Source of the DNA: Rhea pennata
Lineage: Eukaryota; Chordata; Aves; Rheiformes; Rheidae
NCBI RefSeq assembly: GCF_028389875.1
Contig: NC_084687.1
Location: 1,886,611-1,950,610 of the forward strand
Direction: 5' to 3'
DNA length: 64,000 nucleotides
In this document: piece after piece, positions 22,101 through 34,500 of the stretch
Position numbering within the stretch: position 1 is the first letter of the stretch
Layout: each line of letters opens with the position of its first letter
Translations under genes and position numbers: made by a program
The notes under the pieces: generated by a model
Seen by the model: only the letters and a program-made list of their open reading frames with translations
Databases searched by the model: none
What the model was told of the DNA's origin: nothing

Positions 22101-23693
22101 GAGCTGGGTGCCCTGGAGCTGCCTGACATCAAAAGTAGAAGCCTGAAAAGCCTGCTCAGCTGCTCCCAGCCCTGAGGTGCCCTAGCTCTGTAGACCCTCC
22201 CTGTGCAGCTTGGAGGATGCCCAGATTCCAGAGCTCCTCCGTGCAGCCCGGGGGCTACTCCAAGCCTGCAATGTCCACCCAGCTGGCATGAGAGCCCCTG
22301 CAGCTGCCAGGCACTCTGTGGGTACCCAAGGCTGTACCTTCTGCGCAGCAACCAAGTGTGAGATCGTTTGGTGGGGAAGTGGTAGGGGGAGGGTCCAGTT
22401 CTGGCTTTCCAGGAAGGATTTCTGGGAGTAGGGGGACAATCAATTGAATTCAGGATGAGATAACTGGTCCAATGGAGGAGGTAAGAGCTCAGATGTGTTT
22501 GCCCAGGCTCTTGCAGCAGCTAGGTAATGAAATCAAGGCAGAGCGGAGCTAGGGAGGTGAGTGAAAATCTGGCTGAGCCACCAGGCTCAAGGGGTGGTGG
22601 GCAAGGGTTGGAAGTCCATGCCGTGCTCCTCAGATGTCAATGCTGAGCAGCACTGGGGTCAATTTGGAAGGACCTGGGCTGGCAAAAGCCTCCTGGCAGC
22701 CATCAGAGGCAGCAGGAATGCATCAGCATGATGGAGCTTTGTAGAGCATGGTGCTGCCAATGCTTTTTGGCAGGCAAAACCAGGCATACCTCCTCCGCCA
22801 TCGCATGCCCCAAGGGGAGACTGGCAGTGCCTCACTTCTCCTAGGAACATTTGTGTAGTTTGTGGGTGTTTACATCTGAGATAGGATGAAAAATATCACC
22901 ATTATAGCATACACAAAATCTTCCCTGCTTTTCCTTTTTTTTCTTTGGGTCAAGTGCCTGGCTTCCTTGCTCCCCAAGTTATTTCATTGTTGAGCATCCT
23001 TAATTATGATTCCTAAATCATTAAATTTCATTTTGGAATCTGAAACCTATTTCAAAAAGCACTGGACTAGGGAGCTTTCCCATGCCCTACCTCTACGGCT
23101 ACATCTGCCCATTCACACTTCAGGGAAGCAAACTATCCATACGATCACTGTGACTGGTCTGGTCATTTTGGATAAATTCCTTCTGACTTTGCATGAAGGA
23201 AGAAATGCTGTTACCCATAATATACACCTAGGGATACTGCATGGGGTACAGGCACTGAATAAGGACTGTTTGGGAAATTCCCCTTCTTAAATGTCCTGAT
23301 TTTGTATCCTAGAGATGGTGTCTCAGGGAGATGAGAGAAGACAGTAAGTGTTGAACACTACACCGTGAGCATCCATTTGCCTGAGCCCATGGGAGGCAAG
23401 GGACAGAGTTCACATCCCAGTCTGGCACTGCAAGAAGCAACAAAAATAGCAGTCAGGCATTGCTGGAGCTGCAGAGGGCAGCAACAGAGCTGAATAAACG
23501 CCAGCACACAGCCTGTCATCCAGTGTCCCCAAGCAGCAGTCACCAGGCTTATATCAGCCTTGCAAGAAAAAGGGATGTTGAGATGTACTGAGTGTCTCGG
23601 AGACAGATAGGAAGGCCTGGAAAATACCCTGGTAATACTAAAAAGTGTCTGAGACATGCCCCCTTACCACAAATTTTGGAATTAGTGAGACTA

Positions 23694-23698
<5 letters not shown>

Positions 23699-23737
<39 letters not shown>
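23699..23737 (+). repeat. (GT)n microsatellite
   Basis: Uninterrupted GT dinucleotides, 39 bases. Confidence 0.97.
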
Positions 23738-23738
<1 letters not shown>

Positions 23739-24151
23739 CGTACTTTATCTTTGAATGAAAACTGGAACAGTTTTTTAGGATATTTAAACTGACATCACAA
23801 CTGAACCATGTCAACCCCTTAAAACAACAGTGAATATTCTTCCTTTTGTTCGTAAGAGTTGACAAGATTGATGGGGGCAAGTTTTCAGTTTTCCTCCTGA
23901 TTTTACATCTCTTGGCAAAAAAATGGAAACCTTACGGTCTTCAGTGGGTGGCTCAACTCCGTTTTAATAATATCTCTTCATTGTCTCAACGTAGATAATT
24001 CTCCCTTATTTACTAAAGTTTTTTCTATGTGAATCAAATGAGACACAGCACATTTGCTGTTGTTAAAGGACCAGTTAGCTTTGAAAATTCCTTTGTTAGT
24101 TTTGGTAACTTCTGCAAACATTTCAAGTCTTCCCAAAAAATCAAGGTGAGG

Positions 24152-24171
24152 AAAAAAAAAAAAAAAAAAAA
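24152..24171 (+). repeat. A20 homopolymer
   Basis: Twenty consecutive A. No retroposon body or target-site duplication is evident next to it. Confidence 0.9.
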
Positions 24172-26861
24172 GTCCCTCAATAATGCCAGAAGGATGACAT
24201 CTCTTCGTACAAATGGAGGGATAGTTTCTCTCCCTTTGAGCTGAGCACGGACTGACTGGGAATCTGTACTGATCTCTAATGAGACATGTGCTGCATAGGG
24301 GAGAGAAGGAAGCATTGCCCTGGGTTTCCCGAGGTGGTTCCCCAGGTGGTTACTGGCCTACTGCTTGAGACCATGCTGGGGAAACCAACCTCTCCAGGTT
24401 TGGTTTTTAGTACTGGCTTTTTCTAAAAGGCTGACATGATCCTTCTCCACATGTAAGCAGTATCAGGACATGGAGTAGTGTCCAAGGCTCTTGACGACAA
24501 TATTGCCAAGGGCCAAGCCATGGCTTGGAAGCTAGAGGATGTTTTTCCTATTTTACAAAAATCATCTGGACCTTTGATCCAATCCTATGGCTGCTTCCAC
24601 ATGGATTCACTGCCTGTATCCATGCAAAATGGGAAGAGGGAGTTTCATGTGCAAGGTTGCCCATACCTAAAGAGGCTAATCACGGGCTTGGGCTGTTCCA
24701 CAGAGGTTTGTGCACACTGTGAACAATGTTTTTCCAGTCAGGTAGGGCCTTCGTCATGCTGGGCCACATGATAGAGCAGGCCCATGACAAGAAGCTGTGG
24801 CTGGAGAAGACACGGCTTCCTAGTTATAGGAGTGGCCATGTTTGCTGGAGAGACATGCCCCAGGCAGCAGGTACTAGTAGCTTTTCATTTCCATGGCCAT
24901 CCCTATGGCCTGCTCTGCTTCAATGCTTCGTGGTGTCACCTGAAATTGGAAAGACCCACAGACCAAGCAGGCTGAGGGTATCCTTTACAGGACTACAAAA
25001 AGCATTGCCTTGAAATCAGCCCCATCGGAGAGTAACCCTGTATGGCTGTCACACTCTAGCGTCATGAATAACCAGAGCAACTGGGACTTACTGGGTCCCT
25101 TCTGGCAGCTCAGGAGGTGCGAGAGCCGCTAGATGATCTGCAGAACAAGGTCCAGTGGTGGACCTTTGTATCTGGACAAATCACATGGATTTTTACAATT
25201 TTATTCTAACATGAAACTGCAGTTCTCCTTTCTCCTCTCTGATCCTGCAATGACCTTGATTGTCAGAGATGATTCTGTGGCTTAAATGTCCCTGAATCCC
25301 TGAGCAATTCCACAGAGGGAAACTGTGCTCCCTCTACACAGCAAGCTTGTGGGACCTTCTCCTTTGCAGTCCTGTGAGAAGCCTGCGGCAGCTGGTACCT
25401 GCAGTCTGCCCTAGCATTTTAGGCTGGCTCTGAGCATGGCAGCTGAGGGGTGGAGATGGACACGTGCTGTCCTGAAGGATAACAAAAGCTCAGCTGTTGT
25501 TTCTAAGTCTGTCCCAGATACCCTGGGAAGCCCATTACCTTTGTAAATGTCACTGACATTGATGAAACAAGTACAGCGCTTGGAAGAGGGCAAGGACGCG
25601 ATGGGTGGGCTGGTTTGGGGGTTTTGAGGGGGAAAAAGGATCCCTCAATCAAGCTGCAAGTCTGCTTCAGGTAACAAAGGCTTCAACTGCAGTGGCCAAA
25701 CAGCTGATAATGGGTCAGAGTGCTTCGAATTTGGGTGTCCAACATCTCAAGGAGCCAGAGATCATTACAGCCCCAAAACTGGTTACCCCAAGCTGAAGAG
25801 CAGTCGTGGTAGCCAATGCCAAAACATGAGGAAGAATGAACACTCTGTAGGCTCAGCCCTGTAGACATCTTCTGCTGAGCAGGATGCTGGCACAGCGAAA
25901 TCCTGGGGCTGTTCAGAGGGAGAAAGAAACAGCTGACATCCATCTAAAATGGAAGGAGTGAGTTTCACATGCAAGTTGCTTACAGACATGAGACCAAACA
26001 CAGGTTCCTTGGTCACCTGCAAAATAACCTGGATGTGTGGCTGGGACTTCTAGGGACAAACTGTTTGTCCCTGTGGACTTAGGTCCCAGGTGACTGTGGC
26101 TGCCCTATACACCTCTAGGGGAATTTGCTATTAGCATCCATCCTCTATGTAGCACCCTATGGGAACCTCTCATTTGAATCAGTGGATGTCAAGGGAAGGG
26201 GGGATGTTATTTTCCTTTGAAGAAGCAGTTCTATCCAGATGTAGCTGCAGTCTTAGGGAAATGGAAGGCTTGGATGGATCTCAAAGCCCATCTGGCTCAG
26301 ATAGCCCTGTGCCCAACCAGGGGAGAGTATGGGATTGTGCAGGGATGCAGAAGCCCTGTTTGTGAACCTTTTCCATTCCCATCCCTGTTTGTGAACGAGG
26401 GATGGAGACCCAAAAATATCTTCATCACATCAGATGGAGAGGAGAGATAAGGAAAGTCTGGGCTCCTGCCTTCCCTTCCCTGCCACTGACCTCACTTGAC
26501 AGTACTTGGGCTTTGAAATCAATGCCCAAAGCCTCAAAACAAGGGGTGCTGTTGTCACCCCATCCCTTGCTACAAAGCAGGGGCTTTGTTACTCCTTTCA
26601 CAGGGACCCAGCAGAGGAGGAAATCTGAGACTGGAGCAAATGGCATCCAAAGCAGCTCCCGTCCTTTGGGTAGTGGGAGCTGACTGGATCCCGTCTGGTG
26701 AGAGACAGGGAGGGCACTGCTGTGGGGAATGCAGCTTGCCTTTGTCACTGGCTAATTTTGGCTCCTCTGTGCGCTGAAAACAATCCCAAGGCAGATGGGA
26801 GGAAAGTGGCAGCATCTGATATCAGCCAGATGCTGGAGGCATGTCCCTGCTAGGCCTTTTG

Positions 26862-26964
26862 CCTTATAAAGGTCTAACAGGGCTGGTATAAAACCTGCTC
26901 CTTGTCAGCCATGCACACCAGCTGGGAAGTAGATTTGCTGCGCTGGCTCATCCCGTGGCTTTGA
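26862..26964 (+). promoter_or_regulatory. TNNI1: Candidate TNNI1 promoter and non-coding exon 1
   Basis: A TATAAAA box at 26887-26893 would place the start near 26917. CCTTATAAAGG at 26862-26872 resembles a CArG or second TATA element, and CAGATG E-boxes lie just upstream (about 26792 and 26827). GTGAGA at 26965 could be the exon 1 donor. TNNI1 in mammals has non-coding first exons kilobases from the ATG, so this is a reasonable but unproven promoter. Confidence 0.4.
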
Positions 26965-29900
26965 GTGAGAGGTGCTTGGAGACAGGGAAAGAGAAATGCC
27001 CTTGAAGGGGTCCCCCAGGAGGGCAGGGCTCAGTGGGGTTTCTCCTGCACTTATAGACACTTACTCAGGGCAGGTCAAAAAAGGATGGGACTGCCACTGC
27101 CACTACCATTGTCACTGGCGCTGTCACTGGCTTCAGAAAAGGATGGGGAGAAACTTGGCTCCAGGCTGCTGAAATCACACCAGCTTGGGGGCTGCTGTGT
27201 TGTCAACCCCCAGGGCACAGCTGCTCCACTCAACATCCAGGCAGTAAGAAGGAGCCCAGAGCAGTTACCAAGTGGCCCAAGAAGCGAGGGAGAGTGGGTG
27301 CTTGGCCAGGTAGATGGGAAGGCGGCCATGCATCCTGTGCTCAGTGGAACATGGGGGTTGTCTTTGCTTTCCACAATGGGCTTGTGACTGTGGATCCCTC
27401 CATGACCATAACAGTCACAGGAATTAAAATACCAAGCATTGTTCCTGCAGGGCTGCACGTTGGGAATTGTTTGTGCCTAAACTTGCCCCTAAAAATATCC
27501 CAGGGAACAGGTGTTGCCTGCCCCCACTATCCCAGCAGTCCTCTCATGCTCAAAGCCTCCCTTCATGGGGGATACAGAGGCAAGGGGCTTTGCAGAGGAC
27601 AGAGTGGTGAGATAGCAGCATTTCTGTTTCAGTGATTTCATGGGAAAATATCAGGGCTTGAGTTGCTGAAAGATAGTAGGGAGCTTATTGCAGCCCATGA
27701 TGCTGGGCTGAGCCAATCCTGTTAGTCTTGCTCCCCAAAGAGGGGGCTGCCCCATTCTCAGTCCTGACAAACCCTCCAGCCAGAGGTCAGCCCCACCTGT
27801 ATCTTGGCTCCATTTGCTTCCCCATGCTCAGCTTTTCCAGCCTCATCAATGTGCCCTGTCCTGGCCCTGGACAGATTCTGCCCTTCTGTTCTTGCAGCAA
27901 CAGTGAGGCCTCTTGGTCAGTAGTCCTGTGGGGGACATCAGTCTATTCAAATTTTGTCTTTCATGCAGCACTGCACAGCACATCTGCATCATTGTGCATG
28001 GGTGTCATCACTGTGTCAGGGGTTGAGCAGCTTTGAATATCCCCCTCCACCGCTCTTGGGATATTTTCTGGAAAAAAGAATTGTAACAGTGCTTTAGCTC
28101 ATCACTTCTGCCTCCTTGCAGGCTCAGGGTCTTTTCAGTATTAATATATGCACGCTTGCATGGGAGAAGAGCACAGCAGATGTACCGGGAAGAATCCACC
28201 CATTCTTCACAGACACTGCCTTGCTAGTGGATTGGCACCATGGTCAGCCTGACACCTGTGTGCACACACATGCAACATACATGTGACTAGTGAGTACATC
28301 AAGCAGTAAACACCAGCAAAGCTGGGGTAATTCATTTGCACACAGTGTGGGACAGGAATTCACCAACACACGTGAGGCTCTTGTGGATGTATCCAGAGCT
28401 AACATCGCACACGGGTGCAAAATGCAAGTGAGCAACGTGCACTTATCACTCCATGTTTGAGGTAGTGCCCCAGGTGTATGCAAAGTGTTGGGGGGGTGCT
28501 CATGCTTGCAGTAAGCATGCATGCAGAGTAGGGGGTATGCGCTTGGGCTATTTTTACTGACCACTTGCAGGCAGGCTGTGATTTAATACTCTCCCTCCTT
28601 CACCAAGCCCCGGCAGTGCGCAGCTCTCCAGACGTGAGGCATCACCTCCCCTCCTGCTGGTCCCAGAGGTAAGAAACTGCCCCAGGCCCAGAGTGTCCCC
28701 CCATGTGTGACTCCTAGGTGCATTAAGGGGTGTTGGGTTAGCTCCAAGCATGCTCTTGTGAAGCAGGTGACACAGATGCTAGTGTGAGGCCAAGAGTATT
28801 TGCATGTTGAGACATTGCAGAGAGATGCCCTTGGCTTATGATTTTTTCCTGATTTCTCCTCCTTCTTCAGAGAGTAAGACAGAGAGCTAGCTTTTAGGCC
28901 TGGCAGAGGATCCCCCATGAAATTTGCTGGCTGTCACCATTTTCTCCACTTTTGGAGAAAGGATTGGTGAGACTGCAATGAAGAGAAATTTCTGAAGACT
29001 TTCTAAAACACTAGCCTAGCTTTGGAACTGGGATTTGGTTGATTTTCTGTGCAGTTCCTAAAAACTAGTAAATAGGACTATCTTGGGAAGTGTTTGCCCT
29101 TGTGTCCTGACTGGTGTCTGACTCCTCACTATTGCTCCTGTGCTTTTCCCCTGAGAGCAGGACCGGGGATGTGTGGTGTGGGTCTATAAGCAGAGTGTGT
29201 GACATCATGTTTGCATGTTTATTGTATGTCCCCAGCCACCTAGGATGGGAGAGGTTGTCAGGATTGACTACATTAGGGATTAGTTCTTCTAAATTTCTGT
29301 GATTTTATAGTTTCTGAAGATTTTTAAGCATGACCGGAGGCATACAAGCATAGCTCAGAATTAATATGTCCAAATCCTGTTGCTCCTATCAGACAGACGA
29401 AATCCCTCTCAGGTGTTCCAGATCCAGCTGGAGTCCCTAAGTCCCCGAGTAAAACCTTGCAAGGACACAATATCACAAGACATATCTTACCAGAAAAGCT
29501 GAGCCCCAGCTGCCCTCTGGGAAATCCGTTTAGGAAAATCTACCCCTAAAAGTTGACTGACATTCGCAGAGGTGGCTGCCCTGAGGTCCAGTATGGGTCT
29601 CACCTTCTAGGGACCCTAGATGTTTCCCCCATGGGGCAGAGGGAGGTGGTGAGAGGCTTTGTTCAACCCTTGCTCTCCCCTGGAAAGCCAAATGCTTTTC
29701 TGCCTTGCCTGGAATAAATTAGGAGAAGGTGGCCAAGACCCAACACCCTCAATATGTTAGCGTCAGCCAAGAGGAGCTGTCTTCCCTGCATGTCCTCTGA
29801 GTGCTGTATCATCAAAAACAAAACTCTGAAAAGGTATGGAATTGGTGGCTCTGGTTACATCTGACTGACATGCTTTTTGACAAAAAACATACTTCTTGGG

Positions 29901-29976
29901 GCTATTCAGTGTTGAGCATTGGGATCCGGCAGGCACTATGAAAGATGATTCCTCCTGGGCTATTTCCCCAAATGGC

Positions 29977-30027
29977 ATTTTCCTCCAAACTACCTACAGT
30001 CCTATTTTCCTCCAAACTACCTACAGT
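29977..30027 (+). repeat. Tandem duplication, 27-bp period
   Basis: A 24-base string is repeated exactly at 29977-30000 and 30004-30027; both copies end TACCTACAGT. Confidence 0.95.
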
Positions 30028-30704
30028 TCTTCAGGACACAATTATGGTGAAGAAGCTGAGGAAGGGACAGGGACAAGAAGACAATGCTATGGATTGGTGG
30101 TGAATTTATGACACTCTGAGATTTGTTCAGTACAGGCTCCATGCAAGCCTGGGAAGAGAACCATTTGATACCAGATTTTTCCTTTTTTTTTTTCAGCAGA
30201 AATTTTTAGGGTTTAAAGTGATTTTCACAGGGGCATGAAGAGGTTGAAGCAAAAATCTCAGATGGTTTGGACATTTCAATTCAGAGTAAAAAGACTAGAT
30301 ACACCACTGAAAAAAAATGGTATTTGTTTTGGAAATATTTGTTATTCCTGACTGGAAAGAGGAAAATAATAAATTGATTGGCATTTTCCCACAGAATTTT
30401 TTATGGCTCAGATTTATGTGGTGCCCCAGCTTCTCAGCAAGAATGGGAAGCATTAGAGGCGGTGGAGAAGGAAGTTAGCAGAGGCAGTACATTTTTAAGC
30501 AGCTGCCAGGGAATAGGATTACCAAGTGAATGTAAAATATGAAATCATGAATATTTCACCAGAGATATGAACCCTAATGGAATATGTTCAGCTAATTTGC
30601 TGCAATTTGTGACTGTTGCCCCTTGGTATATTGTCTGTTGCTCCTCAGAAGTGTTTGGCTCTAACATTTTTGCAATTGCACATTAGCAGTTGCAGGACGC
30701 TATT

Positions 30705-30880
30705 GCATCTCTTCTGGCCTCCTCTTGGACAAACTAAACCAGCCCAGCTCCTTCAGCTGATGCAGTGTGGGGAGCCTTGAGATGCTGCGTTTCTTATTAG
30801 TTTTCCAGCCTCTCTTGTCTCCAGCTGTTTGCCTGAAGCTGGAGAGGGTGATATAGCCAGCAGCGATGGCAGAGCAACTC
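30705..30880 (-). mobile_element. Probable CR1 LINE remnant
   Basis: The block ACCAGCCCAGCTCCTTCAGC near 30738, with CCAGCCTCTCTTGTCTCCAG downstream near 30805, resembles the reverse complement of the CR1 3' region. It is short and strongly diverged. Confidence 0.4.
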
Positions 30881-31554
30881 AGATACTTGGGAAAACCCCT
30901 GAGGAGCAGGAGAGTGGTTTCTTCCTGGTTCAGTGCTTCAGGGCTGGCTGAAAACAGGTTGGAGCTTGTTCGAAATATGATTTCCTTGGAGCCGTGCAGT
31001 TTGTGCTTGTGTTTCACATCCGGATGGCAAAGCCAGCTGTGGAGTCACTTCCTTCCACCAACAGCACGGGGCAGCACCAGACCTCAGAAGTGCCCTGTAG
31101 TCACCACTGAACGTGCTATGGCCCATCATCTGCAGGCAGAAAAGCAGCAGGAATGGAAGGCAGGAAAGGCAGCCCCTTCTCCAAGTCTTGCCTTTCCAGG
31201 CACATCTTTCTCTTCTCTCTCAGGAAACATCCTGCCTAGCTGCAAGATGGAGTTATCCAAATGGTGCATTTAGGCCAGTTCCTCACTGAGGAAGGTGCTG
31301 AGATGGCCAGATGGCTTGGCAGAAGGTGCAATGCTAGCTCGGGGACAGCGATGCTTCTCACTCCTGCCGTGCAGCCTCTGTGCTGCCCCATCACCAGTCA
31401 TTCCGCCCAACTCACTCCTGCGCTAGGTGCCCCTGCGCTCCTCATGCCGCCCATGGCACCCAGCCCCACCTGGACACTTGGGCTCTGCCAGTTTCTGAGA
31501 TTTGATTGCTCTGGGATTTGCTTCTTCATTTCAGCTTCTTTCTTTTCTTTGTAG

Positions 31555-31585
31555 GTGAACAGCGTGAGGCCACAATGCCAGAGCC
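31555..31585 (+). CDS. TNNI1: TNNI1 exon carrying the start codon
   Basis: Acceptor TTTGTAG ends at 31554. Twenty UTR bases precede ATG at 31575-31577; coding covers 31575-31585 (MPE plus CC). Donor GTAAGT begins at 31586. Confidence 0.93.
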
Positions 31586-34500
31586 GTAAGTACCATGTGT
31601 TTTGCTTTGGCTAAATTCCTCTTCTGGCCACGGGACTGCTTGTGCCAGCAGACTTTGATGATTCTTTAGGGGGTTCAACTTAAAGAATGGTCCATGCTCA
31701 AGACCCCTGTGCTGTTTCCTTTGTAAAAAATATTTTTCTTTAGACAAAAACAGTCATTTGAATGTCCTGATTCAAACCTTGGAGCTTTCCTAGATCAGAG
31801 ACCCTGATAGAGGCTATCCCCAGATGGGCAATGCCACTCTCTTTGCTGTGAGGCTCTTCCTTATAGCATGTCATACAATACAGCATATTCCCAGCTGTGA
31901 ACAACAGGAAAAAATCGCCCTGCAAAGTTTTCATCAAGCAATATTACAGAGATGTCTAAGCCCTGGAAATCTGAAAAGGATCAAAACAGGTTGCAAACTG
32001 AATGGGGAATACATGAATGAGAGTATTGTAACCCAAAATGTAGGGACACAGCTGGGGCTTGCAAGAGGGCATAAAGACAACTTGTGTGCAGCATTTGAAT
32101 GGCATTTTGACTTTCTAGAAGGTGGCTCTCAACTCTACTGCATTTCAGGAAAGCACCTTTATATCAGCCTGGCTGCAGATTTGGCTCTTGTAAAGGTTGC
32201 AACTGTTGTATACAGAAATAGGGAAACCAACCGTAATCATACCAAATATGTCTCTTGACATTCACTCTCTTCTTGATTCCTGTCCACTTATGCCCTATTC
32301 TGTTTTTGTCTTCCTTATTGCTCGTTCCTGAATGAATTCCTCCCTGCAGGGAGGTAAGTGCCTTTCCTTTCCTAAGTGATCTAATGTTACTCTGCATTTG
32401 CTGCAAGTTTGTTTTCAAAGATTCTCGTTATCCTCTTTTCCCCTAGAGAAAGCCCAAGATCACAGCCTCACGCAAACTCTTGTTGAAGGTGAGTCCTAAG
32501 GGTTGGAAACTCCCTAAGGTTTGATGTGGCTTAGGGAAATAATTTAATGCAACAACAGACAAACCAATGCAAAGAAATTGTCCATGTCAGCATCTGTCAG
32601 CAACACCATCACCACAGTGTTATCTCTGGCCCTGTTTCTCCTGCCTTCAGTGTCACCACACAAAGGGTATAGGGATTTTTTGATGTGTGTTGCAGCATCG
32701 TCGTGATTTTCGGAGGGTAACCACAGCAAGGGGGGTTGGTAAGGAGTTGGGACTCTCTCTCCTTGTACAGTCCTTGTGTAGGGAGGCTGAGGGGCCAACT
32801 GAGGAGCATGTCCATTCAGGCCTTTATTTTCTGCTTGTTTCTTAGAGCTTGATGCTGGCAAAGGCAAAGGAGGAGTGGGAGCAGGAGATCATTGACAAAC
32901 AGTCAGAGAAGGAAAGATACCTGTCTGAGCGGGTCGCACCATTGCATACTAGTGGACTTTCTTTGAGCCAACTCCAGGTATTTCTCTGGTCTGAAGATGA
33001 AGTGAGCTCCTTGAGAGCACTAGGGGCCATCACTTACTGCTCTCTTCTCGTGCTTGATGCTCAGGACCTGTGCAGGGAGCTGCATGCGAAAGTTGAAATT
33101 GTGGATGAAGAGAGATATGACATTGAAGCAAAATGCAATCATAACACCCGGGAGGTAGGAGCAGGAGGGGTTGTTTATGTCTATGTTAATTCCCTCTTGG
33201 ATGGTGACTTGGGCATTGATGGGGATTTTTCATGGATTGGACTGAACTTGGGTGTGGGACATGCACCAGGCTTATCTCAGAGCAAGAGCAGACACACATC
33301 ACTCAGCACAGGAATCATTGCTGCCTCAGATAGCTCAGTGTCACCTGGGTCTACAGGCAACATCCTTGCTTTTATAGTCATCACCTGAGGGTCTGAGAGG
33401 TCTTTCATATGGCATGGCCACCATCCAAGGTGGCTGGGAAAAGGTTGTCATTGCAGGTCTGGGTTCAGGTGGACAGCCTCTTAATGGAGGTGGTCCTACC
33501 CACTGTGGGAGAGGCTGGGACCCCTCTCGGCCTAGGTGCAGGAAGAGACTCCTGCTTCATACAGGGACATATTGTGCAATGCAGCCATACAACAAATCTC
33601 ACTCCACTTTTTTCCCTCAACTTGCAGATTAAAGACCTGAAACTGAAAGTGCTTGACCTTCGGGGAAAGTTCAAGCGACCCCCGCTGCGGCGAGTCCGTG
33701 TCTCTGCTGATGCCATGCTGAGGGCTCTGCTGGGCTCCAAGCACAAGGTGTCCATGGATCTGAGAGCCAATCTGAAGTCTGTTAAGAAGGAAGACACAGA
33801 GAAGGTGGGTTTTTTCTTTCTGATATTAGAGGTGGGAGACCTCCTAGGGCTGCACCTGTCCTTCTCCAACATCCCTGTGAAGCACGCATGGGTTATGCTC
33901 AATCTTTGTAAGCCCTGTGTCTCACAAATAGCAAGGAATGTTACCCTGAAGCACTGCCCATTGCAGGACATTGTAGGACCACGAGAGAGCTATTTGGCTG
34001 GGCCAGGTGACTGGTGGATGACGGCAGGTGAGATTCAGGGCTGTGTGCATGATCTTCCTTCCTAGAGCCTGGGTATACTTTCAGCTGGAGTAAAGTGGCA
34101 CTGACCCCTTGACATGTTTGTCGAGCTGCACTTTCTGGGAGTTTGGTCTCCAATCTTCCTGGGAATAAGGAGAGCTCCTGCTCGGTACGATCACACCCAG
34201 AAAACACCCAGGAACTCCTAGGCACAGATTAGATAAGACAATGCAAGCCCAGCAAGCATACTCAGTCTAAGATAAATGGCACAGTTCACGTTGACTTTGC
34301 AGCGATGGAAGAGGGAAAAATTTCTCTCAGTATCAAAGATGTACTGCAATGCCCAAACCTGCCCATGGTGTGCAGGCAGGCATAAAGGCAGGTGCCCTGT
34401 CGTGAGGACACAGGCGATGTCAGCTGCTCCTCCTGCACCAGATCTGCCCACAAGGACTTACTCTTCTTTCAGATCAGAAATTACAATTTGAAAAAGCCCA

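Larger units (their letters stand above)
19111..26840. other. Spacer between PHLDA3 and TNNI1
   Basis: 7.7 kb with no recognisable gene. It contains a GT microsatellite at 23699-23737 and an A20 run at 24152-24171. Many open frames of 60-150 codons occur on both strands without family resemblance. Some distal TNNI1 muscle enhancers probably lie here, since mammals have one upstream of the promoter, but I cannot place one. Confidence 0.65.
26965..31554 (+). other. TNNI1: TNNI1 upstream intron (inferred)
   Basis: Between the candidate exon 1 and the acceptor TTTCTTTGTAG ending at 31554. It includes a 27-bp tandem duplication at 29977-30027, an A/T-rich stretch near 30180-30400 and a probable CR1 remnant near 30705-30880. 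There may be a second small non-coding exon that I could not identify. Confidence 0.5.
31586..33627 (+). other. TNNI1: TNNI1 introns 31586-32349, 32354-32446, 32489-32845, 32978-33064, 33155-33627
   Basis: Short introns of 764, 93, 357, 87 and 473 nt. The 87-nt intron (32978-33064) is divisible by three and has no stop in frame. No repeats recognised. Confidence 0.88.

Noticed and set aside
24152-24171. A20 run as a possible retroposon tail
   Set aside because: No LINE or processed-gene body and no target-site duplication was seen on either side.
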